A stretch of DNA of 64,000 nt from Cliona cf. orientalis (GCA_963930775.1 OZ005690.1:5254225-5318224); one strand, 5' to 3'; shown: positions 1 through 10,962, counted from the first letter of the stretch. Made by a program: numbers and translations. Notes: generated by a model from the sequence alone, not told the origin.

Positions 1-1663
1 AGACTAGCTGTCCGTATGCACCATCTCGCAGAAAATGTTGATTGGAATGATACAACACCACAGCGTAGTTTAGATTCACTCACCATCAATGATTTCATGC
101 TATCCGAGTCTGAAGCTGAAGCGTTCAAACAGAGAGCCATCCTATACACAGCTCAGTATCTGGTTAAGGAGTTCAAGAGCCTTGGTATCCTGCAAAAGTT
201 CCTCCCACTACAGTCCCAAATCCATCCTGTTGTGAAGACAGAATTTGTTCCCATGAAAGTTCTCTTCAAGGATGAGAAGTACACCTCGGAGACCATTGAT
301 ATCCTTTGCTCTTTGATGAAGGATGCTGATCTAAAGGGAAACAATCAGGTTTGAATTTTGCACAGGGAAAAAAAGCAATTCAATTAGTTGGCATAATGCA
401 GATAGTAGTGGGAGATCAGCTGACTCTAAAGAATATTCGAGCTAGTAAGCTGTGGAGACAAGCAGAAGTTGATAGCCACAATAGGCTATCATGGGTCAAC
501 GAAGTACCAGGTATTATAAAAAATACACAAACTTATTAAGGTGCCAACTCACATAATTATGCAGGTGATTTTCACTTCTTATGGGAGTGTCTCCGTGTTG
601 TCTTCACCATGTTCTGGGGAGCTCCAAATCAAACAGGATCATTGTGCCATCTCCGGGAGCTAGCGCGACGTACTCTAGTTGACAAGGGTGTGAAGGTGTT
701 CAATGTCGGCGATGAGTTCCTACTGCACGCTTTCAAGGCTCATTTCACGGCCAGCATTCTCACACTATTGGGCACTAGCAGCACAGAGGATGATGTTCAA
801 CACGAACCTACAAAGGAGTGGCTACTCGCCAAATCAGAAGAAATAGTAAACAAGTGCATTGCACGTGAAGTGGGTATTGATCCAGCTTACAATCTACATC
901 GTCTGTTCATGCACCATGCATATCTATATGTTGATCTGAGGGAAGCAATCAGATGGGAGAATGGGCCAGTAATTGTTCAACACTGGAAATCATGGATACC
1001 ACTATTCTTGGCCACTGGATGCAAAAACTATGCATGCGAAGCTGTCTATCACATCTCTAACTTGACAGCAAGCTTCCCAAAACATATGTCGTATGTTGCC
1101 ATTCATAACCGCACTGTCAACACCAGTGGAAAGCCAGGTAAAGGAAAACCAATGGACCAACTCATTGAACACTACAATCTGTAAGAAACTATGCACAATT
1201 GTAGCAAGTATGCGAGTATTATAGACAATGTTTCTTCTTGCAATTAGGGTATTTAAAGAGGCACTGCGTTCAGGAGGTGGGCAACTCACCCCAAAACACA
1301 TCGAAGACGTATCGATGGCTGTATTTTTCTTGCTAGAGGCTTCAAAGAAAGCAGATCAAGCGTTTAGTGTTGCACCCCAGACTACTGCACATACCACCGT
1401 CGACTCACGAAAGGATGTCACATTGATGTCAAAATGTCTCATTGAGTCAGCCATAACAACACTGGATAATGAGCGGCAAACACCTCCATTTGTAGATCCG
1501 GCAACCACAGGTTGGAAGAAATTGACAACCACAACCTGGCTCCAAGATACCATCCAGAAGTCTCATACATGCACTTGCGGACCAAGAGGATGATGATGGT
1601 GATGACCTACATGAAGTAATTGAGGAAGCAGATTTACTGTATGCACTTAGTGATGTTATTTAA
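1..1663 (+). CDS. DUF6589-family protein, 5' partial, four or five exons
   Basis: The frame is open from base 1, so the 5' end lies outside the window. Exons: 1-348, 366-510, 565-1180 and 1248-1593. Junction phases fit across the introns at 511-564 and 1181-1247. The 17-nt interval 349-365 (GT...AG) must also be removed to stay in frame. Conserved stretches are VVGDQLT, VPGDFHFLWECLR and, near the C-terminus of exon 3, VNTSGKPGKGKPMDQLIEHYN, which match the DUF6589 family as I know it from fungi, sponges and cnidarians. Its function is unknown. The order Asp (GDQLT), Asp (GDFHF), Glu (IEHYN) resembles an RNase-H-fold DDE enzyme, but that is inference. The main frame stops at 1591-1593; one frame over, an acidic tail runs to a TAA at 1661-1663, so a 1-nt shift or a missed splice is possible. 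It converges on the helicase gene, with about 75 nt between the 3' ends. Confidence 0.75.
349..365 (+). other. 17-nt GT-AG interval that must be skipped (micro-intron or lesion)
   Basis: The interval starts with GT, ends with CAG, contains an in-frame TGA and is not a multiple of three. Removing exactly these 17 nt joins two open frames at phase 0 within DUF6589-like coding sequence. A 17-nt spliceosomal intron would be far below normal animal size, so a partly deleted intron or a sequence lesion is the alternative. Confidence 0.4.
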
Positions 1664-1737
1664 TTAGGAAACCTGATTTGTATGTGTGTACCTTCACTCT
1701 GAATAACATCTTCAACTATTGTACCTACAACATTCGC

Positions 1738-4056
1738 TCACTTAATATTAATGTCAATGATGTCATAAAAATTAATGCTATATTCATCGGATAATACGAG
1801 ATCTTTTGCACTTGGCAATTCTGAAAGTACATCTATAATTATTCTAAAAAATAAAGGTCTAAGTTCAGGCCGCAATGCAAATAACTGAAGGTCATCTTCA
1901 ACTTTGACAAACTTGGCTTGAGAGCAGATATGATCAATCAGACTGTCACTACAGACAATATCTGGACCAAATATTTGGAAAGCTGGATGGCATTTCAAAT
2001 ATTTTTCCCTCTCTAATTGAAGAGACTGCTTCAGCTTTTTTATCGTGTCTTCTGTTATATTTTTATGTTCAACCGTCCTCCTTTTTCGCCCGAGTTTGGT
2101 CACGGGAGGAAATGATTCAAACTGCAGTCTTGAGGATAGACCAACAACACCACATGAGTCACAACAGCACGTGTTTCCTTGTGCTCTTTCCTTACTGCCA
2201 ATAGCTTCAAGCATTTTTTGCCTTCTACAGTTTTGTGTATCAACACAAATCTGCTGAACAGCTGGATCAATTTTACACCCTTTACGAGTGCTATAAAAGA
2301 TGTGTGCTCTAGCTTCACCCCCTCCTCTTCCGGCACGACCACAAAGCTAATCAAGATAACACATTTGTACTTAGACATAGATGGTTACCATGTATGAAAC
2401 TACCTGATGTAACTGGTTGATACTACTAGGAGCGCCATACATAATCACAAGCTCTATGTCCGGAATATCCATACCCTAACACAATCAGTCATAATATTAT
2501 TATGCACATGGTGAATACAGTTTCTGTAACATACCATGCCAAAGGCAATGGTGGACACAAGGCAACGTATTATACCACTCTTAAAATCTGTATCACATAG
2601 AGCCTTAGTGGAAGCAGCCATGGAGGCACATAGGCGTAGGAACCGGGGGGGCTGAGGGGGCTGTAGCCCCCCCAATATTTTAGGAAGGGGGGCAGAGCCC
2701 CCATTGTTCTCCAGCCCAGTATTGTTACAATAAAGATTTTTAAACATTTACCAGGCCTGATTATGAGTAAATATGCCTCAATAGCTACCAAATCTATTCT
2801 ACTCGACTTACAGTTAATTTTTTCACCGAGAAACTCGTGATAGCAGCCTCGATCGTGCAAAAATGGGCGTGGTTTAACATGAAGTGGGCGTGGCCGTAAA
2901 ATTTTTGCGCGCGCTTCGCGCGCAATTGGATATTCAGCCCCTCCAACCTTCAGTATCTTCCTACGCCTATGAGGCATGGAACATTCCAACAAACTTCTTC
3001 TTTGAGGCATGCTCAGATAACATCCTATAAACACGACAAACAGTATTCTTTGTTGGCGCAAACACAACTGTTTTTGGTATGTCACCAGGGGATCTCGAAC
3101 TGGATAAGCAGGAGACTAGACCACTGAGATCTTTCTGCATTATTATAATAATACTGGAAATTATTGGTCTATGTGACTTAATATACTTACATCAAGGGAT
3201 TTAATTCCACTAGTGGAGAAAAAGATATTGGGACGGTTGAGACTTTGTGAGATGACGACAGGCTCACTCATGCTCAGTGAACCAATAATGGAAGACTGAG
3301 TGTCACTGCTAGCAGTGGCTGTTAAGGCCATGATGGGTGCATTGCACAGAGCACGCAGTCCTCCAATGGAACTAAATGCTGTCCGAAAATTAGCACCCCT
3401 ACAAATGCAATCTAATATTAACTTTCAATTCAATACACAATTCCACAATTACCACTCGGGTATACAGTGGGCTTCATCAACTGCCACGATCACAAGATGC
3501 TTCTTCATGTGTGAAGAAGCAAAAATATCGCGCCATCGACGCGATGTTGCTAATTCAGGGGACATGAACACTGTAACAGTATTATGCACAATGTGTTAAC
3601 GATCATTGGATGCATGATATTTCTTACCAAATCGATATTTACCACTTGTTATATCACATATATTGGTACTACACGAATGGCTGAAATTCCAATATTTTGG
3701 ATTATGCTCACCTGCTCCGAAGATAAGCTAAAGTGAATTTAGTGCTATATTATTCACTATGTTACCTGTTGGTCCATCAGAGTGTTGAGCGGACTCATCA
3801 CAACACCTATTGCATGCTCACTAATAGCTAATGGGGGGAGAAACATACACATTGATTTTCCAGAACCGGTAGCCATGCGGACGAAAACATCCTTTCCATG
3901 CATGATTGGTAGCATTGGTTCCAGCTGTCCGTCTCGGAAATCATCAAATTTAAAGTAAGAACGCAAGGCTCCATGCAGATGCATCCTTGCTGTGCAGGTT
4001 TCATTGGATTTATGACAACAGCAATACTGCTTGTTTGTATCACTCATCCCATCCAT
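1738..4056 (-). CDS. RecQ-family ATP-dependent DNA helicase, coding exon interrupted by a MITE
   Basis: 3'-5' superfamily 2 helicase, expected to unwind DNA in the nucleus. Exons on the minus strand: 3766-4056, 3628-3727, 3453-3570, 3191-3398, 2535-3134 (interrupted), 2404-2475, 1738-2346. Motifs in order: ATGSGKS (Walker A), SPLNTLMDQQ, VDEAHCIPEW (DEAH box), MALTATA, SLNRPNIFFS, KTVVFAPTKN, STIAFGMGMDIPD, QLCGRAGRGG (motif VI), then a Cys cluster (NCRRQ...CCCDSC) like the RecQ zinc-binding region. Without the 343-bp insertion at 2629-2971 and one target copy, the exons sum to 1,650 nt, or 549 codons plus stop, with all phases consistent. No HRDC domain is visible, so this is a short RecQ form. 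The start at 4056 (MDGMSDTNK) follows an in-frame TGA. As sequenced, the insertion breaks the ORF between helicase motifs V and VI's upstream segment (FHAS). Confidence 0.88.
2629..2971. mobile_element. 343-bp MITE inserted in a helicase exon
   Basis: The ends are inverted: CATAGGCGTAGGAA on the left and its complement TTCCTACGCCTATG on the right (14 bp). The direct repeat AGGCA flanks it (2624-2628 and 2972-2976). The inside has GC-rich foldback blocks around GGGGGCTGTAGCCCCCC and GTGGGCGTGGCC. Similar sequence occurs at 41.31-41.67 kb and 56.66-57.04 kb, so it belongs to a multicopy non-autonomous family. No ORF. Confidence 0.85.
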
Positions 4057-4826
4057 AGGGCTTCACCAACAGTCAAAAGAGCGCGCCAATAGAGTTCAAA
4101 AAATCGTGTTTAATATTATGTGATATTTCCAAATAAATAGAACAGCTATAATAGCTATAGTTGAAGGTACACACAAGATCTATCAGTGTATTCCGAATAC
4201 AGATACCGTCAGATAGCTTACCTTGCCAAATCACACTCTCTCTTCTTGGGTTCAGACCTAGAACGATGGTCCAGGTAGTAGTAATACGAGCTGCTGTCTC
4301 GGCTGCTGTAGAACGCGTTCAACGATTGTCATGGTCCTAAATCAGATCTGAGAGGTCCCATACAAGTAGTTCCATAGTAAAATCGATCAGCTAGTCTCTC
4401 CTTTTTCATGTTTTTGGCCATAGAGCACAACAGTGCGAGGATCAAGGACCGCGGCAAACTCGCGGCAAAAATGACGCTAGCTAGCGCGAGCGCCCACTAA
4501 ATGCGTAGGCGGGACGTGACAAACGTCACTTTGCGGTGCGCTTGCGCCCGCCCACGTTCATTTGTTGTGACGTCACTCACGTGAGATCGCGTACCAGGCC
4601 CTCCCCCTTTTCTGCGTGTAACATTGAAAACGTGGGAGTGGCCTGGGGACGAGGCTAAGTAATGCCATGAACTGCATGTAAGACGGTCGTGGGCGGGGTT
4701 AGCCACACCCACCGCCGTCCGTTAGTCGGAAAGTTTTTTTGCATAGTACTGTATTACTTCGTGCAAGCTACTGTGTCCGTTATCCGGAATTCGGAGGTTG
4801 TCCGCTATTCAGGTGCTGCTACTGTA
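4057..4826. other. Intergenic region upstream of the helicase
   Basis: No firm gene. On the minus strand, about 4222-4330 reads through an open stretch containing SSYYYLDHRSRSEPKKRE and ends at a good donor (GTAAGC), so a 5' exon is possible but unproven. A GTGACGTCAC palindrome (CRE-like) lies near 4567. At 4582-4662 there is one end of the GCCTGGGGACGAGGCTA repeat family seen again at 43.2 and 44.1 kb. At 4766-4826 there is a fragment of the GTCCGTTAT...CTACTGTA repeat. Confidence 0.3.
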
Positions 4827-4830
4827 TTAA

Positions 4831-5835
4831 GGTACCATTAAATTGCGTGGGCGTGAGGTGGGGGATATGACACCTAAACCACATCAAAGTCATTAGTGAG
4901 GTGCACGTTGTGTAACCACGCCCTTTTAATTGCACAGGTCTCAGGGGTGTGGCTGCTAGAGCCGGAAGTGTTCATTTAATATCCTCCATGGACCGGAAGC
5001 CGAGCCGGAAGGGAGGGGCCAGGCCACGCCCAAAACAGCCCCACCCTGTTCCCCAAGGACCACCATTCTCAATCAAGTGCCTACTAACCACCGGATGTCC
5101 ACCGGAAGCCCACAATCAATCCCAATTAAAACACACAGCTTCCTCAAGGCCAAAACACACACAAACACTTGGAGGCCGTTCTGCCACACCGCCCACGCAA
5201 GAGCTCACCTCATTTCCTGTGTGGGCGGAGTAACAACACGTCATCGCAACCACATCCGTTTCAAACCATCGTCAGCTTCCGTCCAGCCGTACGGTCCCCT
5301 CCATCGCACCGGCGTACAGTGCCTCATTAACGGACATGGCCTCACCTTTGACCTCCTGCCACGCCCCCAAAGCCACCTGGACGGGTTCAAAGGTCACCAC
5401 CGCATCCGGGATACGCCCACCTATCGCCGAGGCCAAGTCCCAGGCGCCGATGTCCAAGCACTGGCCCGTGAAGCCACGCCCAATCGGAAGCAATAAAACC
5501 TGCATTAACGCACACGCACACACTCCACACAGTGCCAGGAACACGCCCACATGCTTAATTAGGCCTAATAAGCTTTTTTTTTTTTTTTTAAGTCGTTGCG
5601 GTTAATAGTTAAGAAAGAATGCTTTGATCTTGCTTTGATGTGGGCAATTACCGGCCTTTTCTTCAGGGGCCACTTCCGGTCGCTAATTACACGCGCATAA
5701 TCATCCCTGGCCGATTCTGGACACGCCCACCTTCGACCAAAAGCACTCGTATGGCCTCTTCGGCCACGCCCCTTCACGATTCGCTAATTGAATTAGCCAT
5801 TCCTGACGCTCACGCCCACGCAATTAAATGGTACC
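4831..5835 (+). mobile_element. TTAA-flanked non-autonomous DNA element, copy 1
   Basis: Begins GGTACCATTAAATTGCGTGG and ends with the near-complement CCACGCAATTAAATGGTACC, flanked by TTAA at 4827-4830 and 5836-5839. A T-run sits near 5574-5590. TTAA duplication is typical of piggyBac-like transposition, though the ends do not match canonical piggyBac termini. Long frames inside have no recognisable domain and are mirrored in copy 2; I do not call them genes. Confidence 0.8.
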
Positions 5836-5944
5836 TTAAACATATGGAGATATCGGTTGGTACATATAGCAGTGTCCGTTATTTGGTAGAGGTCCGTTAT
5901 TGGGAGTGTCCGTTAATAGAGAGTCCACTGTATACAAATATTAA

Positions 5945-7391
5945 GGTACCATTTAATTGCGTGGGCGTGAGCGTCAGGAATGGCTAATTCAATTAGCGAA
6001 TCGTGAAGGGGCGTGGCCGAAGAGGCCATACGAGTGCTTTTGGTCGAAGGTGGGCGTGTCTAGAATCGGCCAGGGATGATTATGCGCGTGTAATTAGCGA
6101 CCGGAAGTGGCCCCTGAAGAAAAGGCCGGTAATTGCCCACATCAAAGCAAGATCAAAGCATTCCTGCTTAACTATTAACCGCAACGACTTATTAATTAAA
6201 TTATTAAATTAAATTAATTAAATTAATTAAACAGAAAAAAAAAGCAAATTTAAATAAATAATCTAATTCATGGGGGGTTTGGGAGCACTTGGGGGGATAA
6301 TTTTTACATGGGCACGCAGAATGGGTCGAAACTAGAGATTTGACCGGACAGATTTTTGATTCACACCTTAGAATTAAAGTTATGGCCCTTTGAAGTTTTC
6401 CCATATGTTTGTATAGGAAGCCATACAGTTGCAATGTTTTCCGCCCACGCGCTACGTGAGGGGTGGGGCCACGCGCGCACATCAACGTGACGACCATTAC
6501 CCACTTTGGTTAAAATTGATGTATAGGCTGCCTGCTTGCATTGTATGGCTCTACTATGCATCCAGCTCGACTCTGTGGTGGTTTTCGGACAATTTTTTTT
6601 TTCTGCTTAGTGTTCTGGTCTCCTTGAAAAAAAAAAAAAAAAAAAAAAGCTAATTAGGCCTAATTAAGCATGTGGGCGTGTTCCTGGCACTGTGTGGAGT
6701 GTGTGCGTGTGCGTTAATGCAGGTTTTATTGCTTCCGATTGGGCGTGGCTTCACAGGCCAGTGCTTGGACATCGGGGCCGGGGACGTGGCTGCGGCGATA
6801 GGTGGGCGTGTCCCGGATGCGGTGGTGACCTTTGAACCCGTCCAGGAGGCTTTGGGGGCGTGGCAGGAGGTCAAAGGTGAGGCCATGTCTGTTAATGAGG
6901 CACCGTACGGCGGTGCGATCGAGGGGCCTGTACGGCTGGACGGAAGCTGACGATGGTTTGAAGCGGATGTGGTTGCGATGACGTGTTGTTACTCCGCCCA
7001 CACAGGAAATGAGGTGAGCTCTTGCGTGGGCGGCGTGGCAGAACGGCCTCCAAGTGTTTGTGTGTGTTTTGGCCTTGAGGAAGCTGTGTGTTTTAATTGG
7101 GATTGATTGTGGGCTTCCGGTGGACATCCGGTGGTTAGTAGGCACTTGATTGAGAATGGTGGTCCTTGGGGAACAGGGTGGGGCTGTTTTGGGCGTGGCC
7201 TGGCCCCTCCCTTCCGGCTCGGCTTCCGGTCCATGGAGGATATTAAATGAACACTTCCGGCTCTAGCAGCCACACCCCTGAGACCTGTGCAATTAAAAGG
7301 GCGTGGTTACACAACATGCACCTCACTAATGACTTTGATGTGGTTTAGGTGTCATATCCCCCACCTCACGCCCACGCAATTTAATGGTACC
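5945..7391 (-). mobile_element. TTAA-flanked non-autonomous DNA element, copy 2, inverted
   Basis: Same family as 4831-5835 in opposite orientation, flanked by TTAA at 5941-5944 and 7392-7395. Conceptual translations of the two copies differ at few positions, so they are recent. It is about 440 bp longer because AT-rich sequence with an A-run is inserted at about 6191-6648, at the place where copy 1 has only its T-run. About 105 bp separate the two copies. Confidence 0.8.
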
Positions 7392-7647
7392 TTAATCATG
7401 CATAGATATTAGAAGTCTCTCAAACGAGCTTTGTTGTTTATTCCTTTTTAGCTGAGTTACCCACAGTAACAATGTCATCTCATAAATCGAAGAATACATT
7501 CTTATTATTAAACAATTGACTATTGAGCATGTTTAAACCATCTTCTGACTATTCTAGTTTGGGAATAATTATGTTCTAATTGCCTATCATCTAGCTATCA
7601 CAGTTATCTGAGTCCAAGACTGTCATAGTGACTGTGCTCTTGAGATT

Positions 7648-8829
7648 TCAGGCATGACATTTTCCCTCACACTTCTTGCCTTTCTTTATTGTACACAAGC
7701 AGTCTTCTGCCATTGTTTTAGCACTCTCCAACGCTGTCAATTGCAACACATAGCAAGCAGATAAAACTTAGGTGTCAAGTTGCATGCACATAGATTGGAG
7801 GATACTTCATTGTGGATTCTAGTTGTCAAGCATTCGTATACATGAAGCAATTGTAGCTAGTTTAATTGGTGTGAGTAGGCTCATTTCAACCTAGAATTAC
7901 AGTATGAATTGAATGCCTATCCTAAATATTATTTTATTTCCTACACGATTTCAATAGTGTGGTTGTATCTTATCGGTAGATCATACTTTACCGCTGCATA
8001 ACCATGCATACAATACCTTTGTAAGAGTAAGAGAGACATTCTCCAAGAGAGTTGCTCCTTCTCAAGCCCCAAATACGCTTTTGACAAGGCTTTCCAACTG
8101 AAAAAAGCATTGCTCATTAAGTTTTCTTGTACTGAATACACTGTGCATGTGTAGTTACATACTTACATCTATCACAAATTTCGAAATATTTTGTGTATCC
8201 ATGAATCTTCCACTCAATCCCAACACAGTCCTCTCTACGGAAGAAAAAGGGACAGTAGTTAGGTAGTTGCTCCCTAGCATCATAGCACAGTTGGCTGTTG
8301 GCATCTTGGGTTTATATGGGTATTCATGAATAATAGGTGTATATAAGGTTACTTGTATACCATTGTAGCATGCCCTGTAGCGGTAGATGTAGCTAAGTCT
8401 TCGTGCCAATGTCAAAGTATATAGACCTTATGTGTACGTCGAGAGCAGGCTGTTTGTTGCTCCACCTCAACCAGATCCTACATTGTTGTAGCAGAATTGA
8501 AATTTAACGAGATCTGTTACTGCAGTAGTTCTCTTAGCATTCAGCATAATATATAACACTGAAAATTAGGAATGTGCCTGTGGATGAAGGTATCAGTATT
8601 CTCTGCTGAGTGTTTGGTACATTTTTGTGGTTTTAGCAGCTGAAAGTAACTCTTCTCAGTGCATACCAACTATTTGTAAAGCTATAGTTAGCTAGTGTAG
8701 TAAATGTGCACATACATAATCTCCACCCATAACTTGAACGAGTCCATCTCCGTCACCTTCATCATCGTCAGCAACAGGAAAAGCAACTACCATGACAGCA
8801 GCGCTGAGCAGAAGCAGTAGGAGTTTCAT
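7648..8829 (-). CDS. Small secreted 8-cysteine protein, four exons, 114 aa
   Basis: Exons on the minus strand: 8716-8829, 8167-8230, 8017-8097, 7648-7733, total 345 nt, with phases 0, 1 and 1 at the junctions. Exon 1 encodes a signal peptide (MKLLLLLLSAAVMVVAFPVA) followed by an acidic linker (DDDEGDGDG). The mature part has eight cysteines: DC, EIC, KPC, GEC, EDC, LC, KKC and GKC, ending GKCHA-stop. This suggests a secreted, four-disulfide domain. I do not recognise the family and assign no function. The acceptor of exon 2 was chosen among three overlapping AGs because only the last keeps phase. A TATA box lies about 95 nt upstream of the ATG. The main doubt is that short exons were joined by frame logic alone. 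Confidence 0.65.
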
Positions 8830-8921
8830 GTTCTGTGGTTCCACTTGAAGGGGTAGTTGAAAAGAGGCAGCTTCTGATGGAGCTCAGTTTTGAATGGTAA
8901 ATTTAGAATTCTGCGAGGCCT

Positions 8922-8929
8922 CTTTTATA
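8922..8929 (-). promoter_or_regulatory. TATA box of the 8-cysteine gene
   Basis: TATAAAAG on the minus strand, in the context AGTATAAAAGAGG, about 95 nt upstream of the ATG at 8829. The spacing fits a transcription start near 8897 and a short 5' UTR. Confidence 0.55.
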
Positions 8930-8939
8930 CTTTTAGTGC

Positions 8940-9755
8940 AGAAACTTAGCTACTTAGTACCAGCCAATGCATGCAAAGTATTATATTACAGCTGGAAGCC
9001 ATCAAAATTGACCTGAGTTTACAAGTTCAGAGAGCTAGAGGAGGACAAGACAATAATATTGTAGCTGTATAGATACCGATTATCTACCTGGTGCAGTGGG
9101 GATCAATGATGCATTTTATGTTCAAGAAAGTACTAAGTAACTTCCTTCAACTTCTAGTTCATTGTCCAAATCTCGAATTCACAGGCTTCCTTTATCTAAA
9201 CTGTGTAGTCTTTATGCAGTTTTGGTGCATATCTTGTAAGTTACAGTCTGCGTATTTGAGTCAGAGTGTGTGTGTGTATGTAGCTACCTGAAAATAGAAT
9301 CCTTTACCAGAGTCCATGAACTGCAAGTGACAATTCAGCATGTCATTTGTATTATAGCTACCATTTTATGATCCTAGGCATCAGCAGCCTTAAATTGACT
9401 ACCTGCAATTAGTGACATAAAGCAACCATAATTTTTCACTCTGCCTGCAAGGTGAAGGTGTGAATCAATTAGTGACCCTACTCACAAGTACTGGTACATT
9501 TGCTATGAGTTCATACCCTAGCTTCCATGTTGGTGTTATGGAGATGGCTTCATACGTTTATGCATACTCTTGTTTGTATTATTGAGCATACAGTAATAAA
9601 CTGATTCGGGCGAACGAATGCTTAATCAGGAATGTACGAGTGCTGTAACTAGAGGTCTTACAGCACTTACATCTTGTGCATGATCATCACAACATTGTGT
9701 AGCTGCCTTCCAGGATCCCCACAAACGCTGTTACTGTTCTTTCTCTTCAGCCACC

Positions 9756-9757
<2 letters not shown>
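8940..9757. other. Non-coding stretch
   Basis: AT-rich sequence with many TAGCTA motifs. I see no domain, splice-consistent ORF or repeat pair here. Confidence 0.4.

Positions 9758-9812
<55 letters not shown>
9758..9812. repeat. (CA)n microsatellite
   Basis: Uninterrupted CA dinucleotide run of about 27 units. Frames through it are artefacts. Confidence 0.95.
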
Positions 9813-9820
<8 letters not shown>

Positions 9821-10015
9821 CTTTCTCTCTGCATGAGAAACAAATTGCAAGGTCAGCCTTACAGTGGGTAGTTATAAATAGGGTTAATCAAGGGGTGTCA
9901 ACCACAGCCTCATGACCTGAGCTTCTAGAAAGTTCTAGCCATGTGCTCTGATCTAGAAGTAAAAAATGGTGTCTTAGGAGGAGCAAGTTTATAAGGTCAG
10001 GTAATCTAATACTAT

Positions 10016-10070
10016 AAGAGAATCGAGCATAAACAATGTCTATAGACATTGTTTTATGCTCGATTCTCTT
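10016..10070. repeat. 55-bp near-perfect palindrome
   Basis: Arms of about 26 nt (AAGAGAATCGAGCATAAACA and its complement) meet at TCTATAGA with almost no loop. It directly abuts the MITE that follows. Confidence 0.85.
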
Positions 10071-10071
10071 A

Positions 10072-10402
10072 GTCTCGTGCCCAGCCCCTCCTACGCAAAA
10101 AGGGAGAAAGAGTCTGGTGAAAAGGGTCGTACTATATACCGTGTCCCCACGTTGAAAATCGTACGTGGCCAATCAGATTGCAGTAGTGTAATCACATGAC
10201 CATTGGAATGTAATCATCTATTGCACGCATGCACCCGACCTATAGCTATATATAGCTATGCAGCGCACACGGTATGGTTTATTTCTTATTTAACGCACAC
10301 CAAAATGCCAATTAGCTAATGCATTCCAGAGGGACACAGTAGTACGACCCTTTTCACCAGACCCTTTCTCTCTTTTTGCATAGGAGGGGCTGGGCACGAG
10401 AC
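10072..10402. mobile_element. 331-bp MITE with long terminal inverted repeats
   Basis: The left end GTCTCGTGCCCAGCCCCTCC and the right end GGAGGGGCTGGGCACGAGAC are inverted over about 60 bp. TA flanks at 10070-10071 and 10403-10404. Same terminal family as the element at 29382-30251. Confidence 0.85.
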
Positions 10403-10555
10403 TAAAACAATGTCATGTATTAATTTTAGTGAGGAAGCCCATCATGTCACATGTCCACAATTTTGGGCTCACTCTCATGAACTGTGGTTGACACTTTTTG
10501 ATTACCCCTAATACCTACCCATAGTAAAGGCTGACCTTGAATTTGTTTCTCATGG

Positions 10556-10556
<1 letters not shown>

Positions 10557-10612
<56 letters not shown>
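10557..10612. repeat. (TG)n microsatellite
   Basis: TG dinucleotide run; shorter TG runs follow at 10627-10637 and 10722-10740. Confidence 0.95.
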
Positions 10613-10613
<1 letters not shown>

Positions 10614-10635
10614 TATGTGAGGGTGTGTGTGTGTG

Positions 10636-10836
10636 TTTGAGAGAGAGTTTACAAGGACAGAGAGATATAGCTTAACTTGCAGCAAGTCATAGCAGAAACA
10701 ACCAAAGATTGACCTCCCTGCAGTGTGTGTGTGTGTGTGATATGTTAGGGTGTGTGTGTTTGAGAGAGAGTTTACAAGGACAGAGAGATATAGCTTAACT
10801 TGCAGCAAGTCATAGCAGAAACAACCAAAGATTGAC
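10636..10836. repeat. Tandem duplication of about 120 bp
   Basis: The block containing GAGAGAGTTTACAAGGACAG and continuing to ACCAAAGATTGACC occurs at about 10640-10713 and again at 10761-10837, joined by a TG run. Poly-C (about 10845-10865) and poly-A tracts follow. Confidence 0.85.
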
Positions 10837-10844
10837 CGCCCCAA

Positions 10845-10875
<31 letters not shown>

Positions 10876-10962
10876 GAAAAAAGAAATTTTTTTGGTTGAG
10901 TGTTAATGAGCTTATGGTTGAAAGTTATGTCTATTTAGCTAAAACATGATTATGCATTGGGA

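Larger units (their letters stand above)
9830..10556. mobile_element. Larger foldback element with nested palindrome and MITE
   Basis: The left arm (about 9830-9930, with CATGAGAAACAAATTGCAAG and GTGTCAACCACAG) matches the reverse complement of the right arm (about 10465-10556). Inside lie a palindrome at 10016-10070 and a TA-flanked MITE at 10072-10402. A related sequence at 11075-11200 lacks these insertions. Confidence 0.65.

Noticed and set aside
3085-3140. tRNA/SINE-like A and B boxes on the minus strand (AGTGGTCTAG ... GTTCGAGATCC)
   Set aside because: It reads in frame as part of the RecQ exon (DLSGLVSCLSSSRSPGDIPK) and is needed for the 1,650-nt total.
4949-7273. Several 70-140-codon ORFs, e.g. 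one starting MAARAGSVHLISSMDRKP on each arm
   Set aside because: They are mirrored copies within non-autonomous TTAA elements, with no domain and overlapping frames on both strands.
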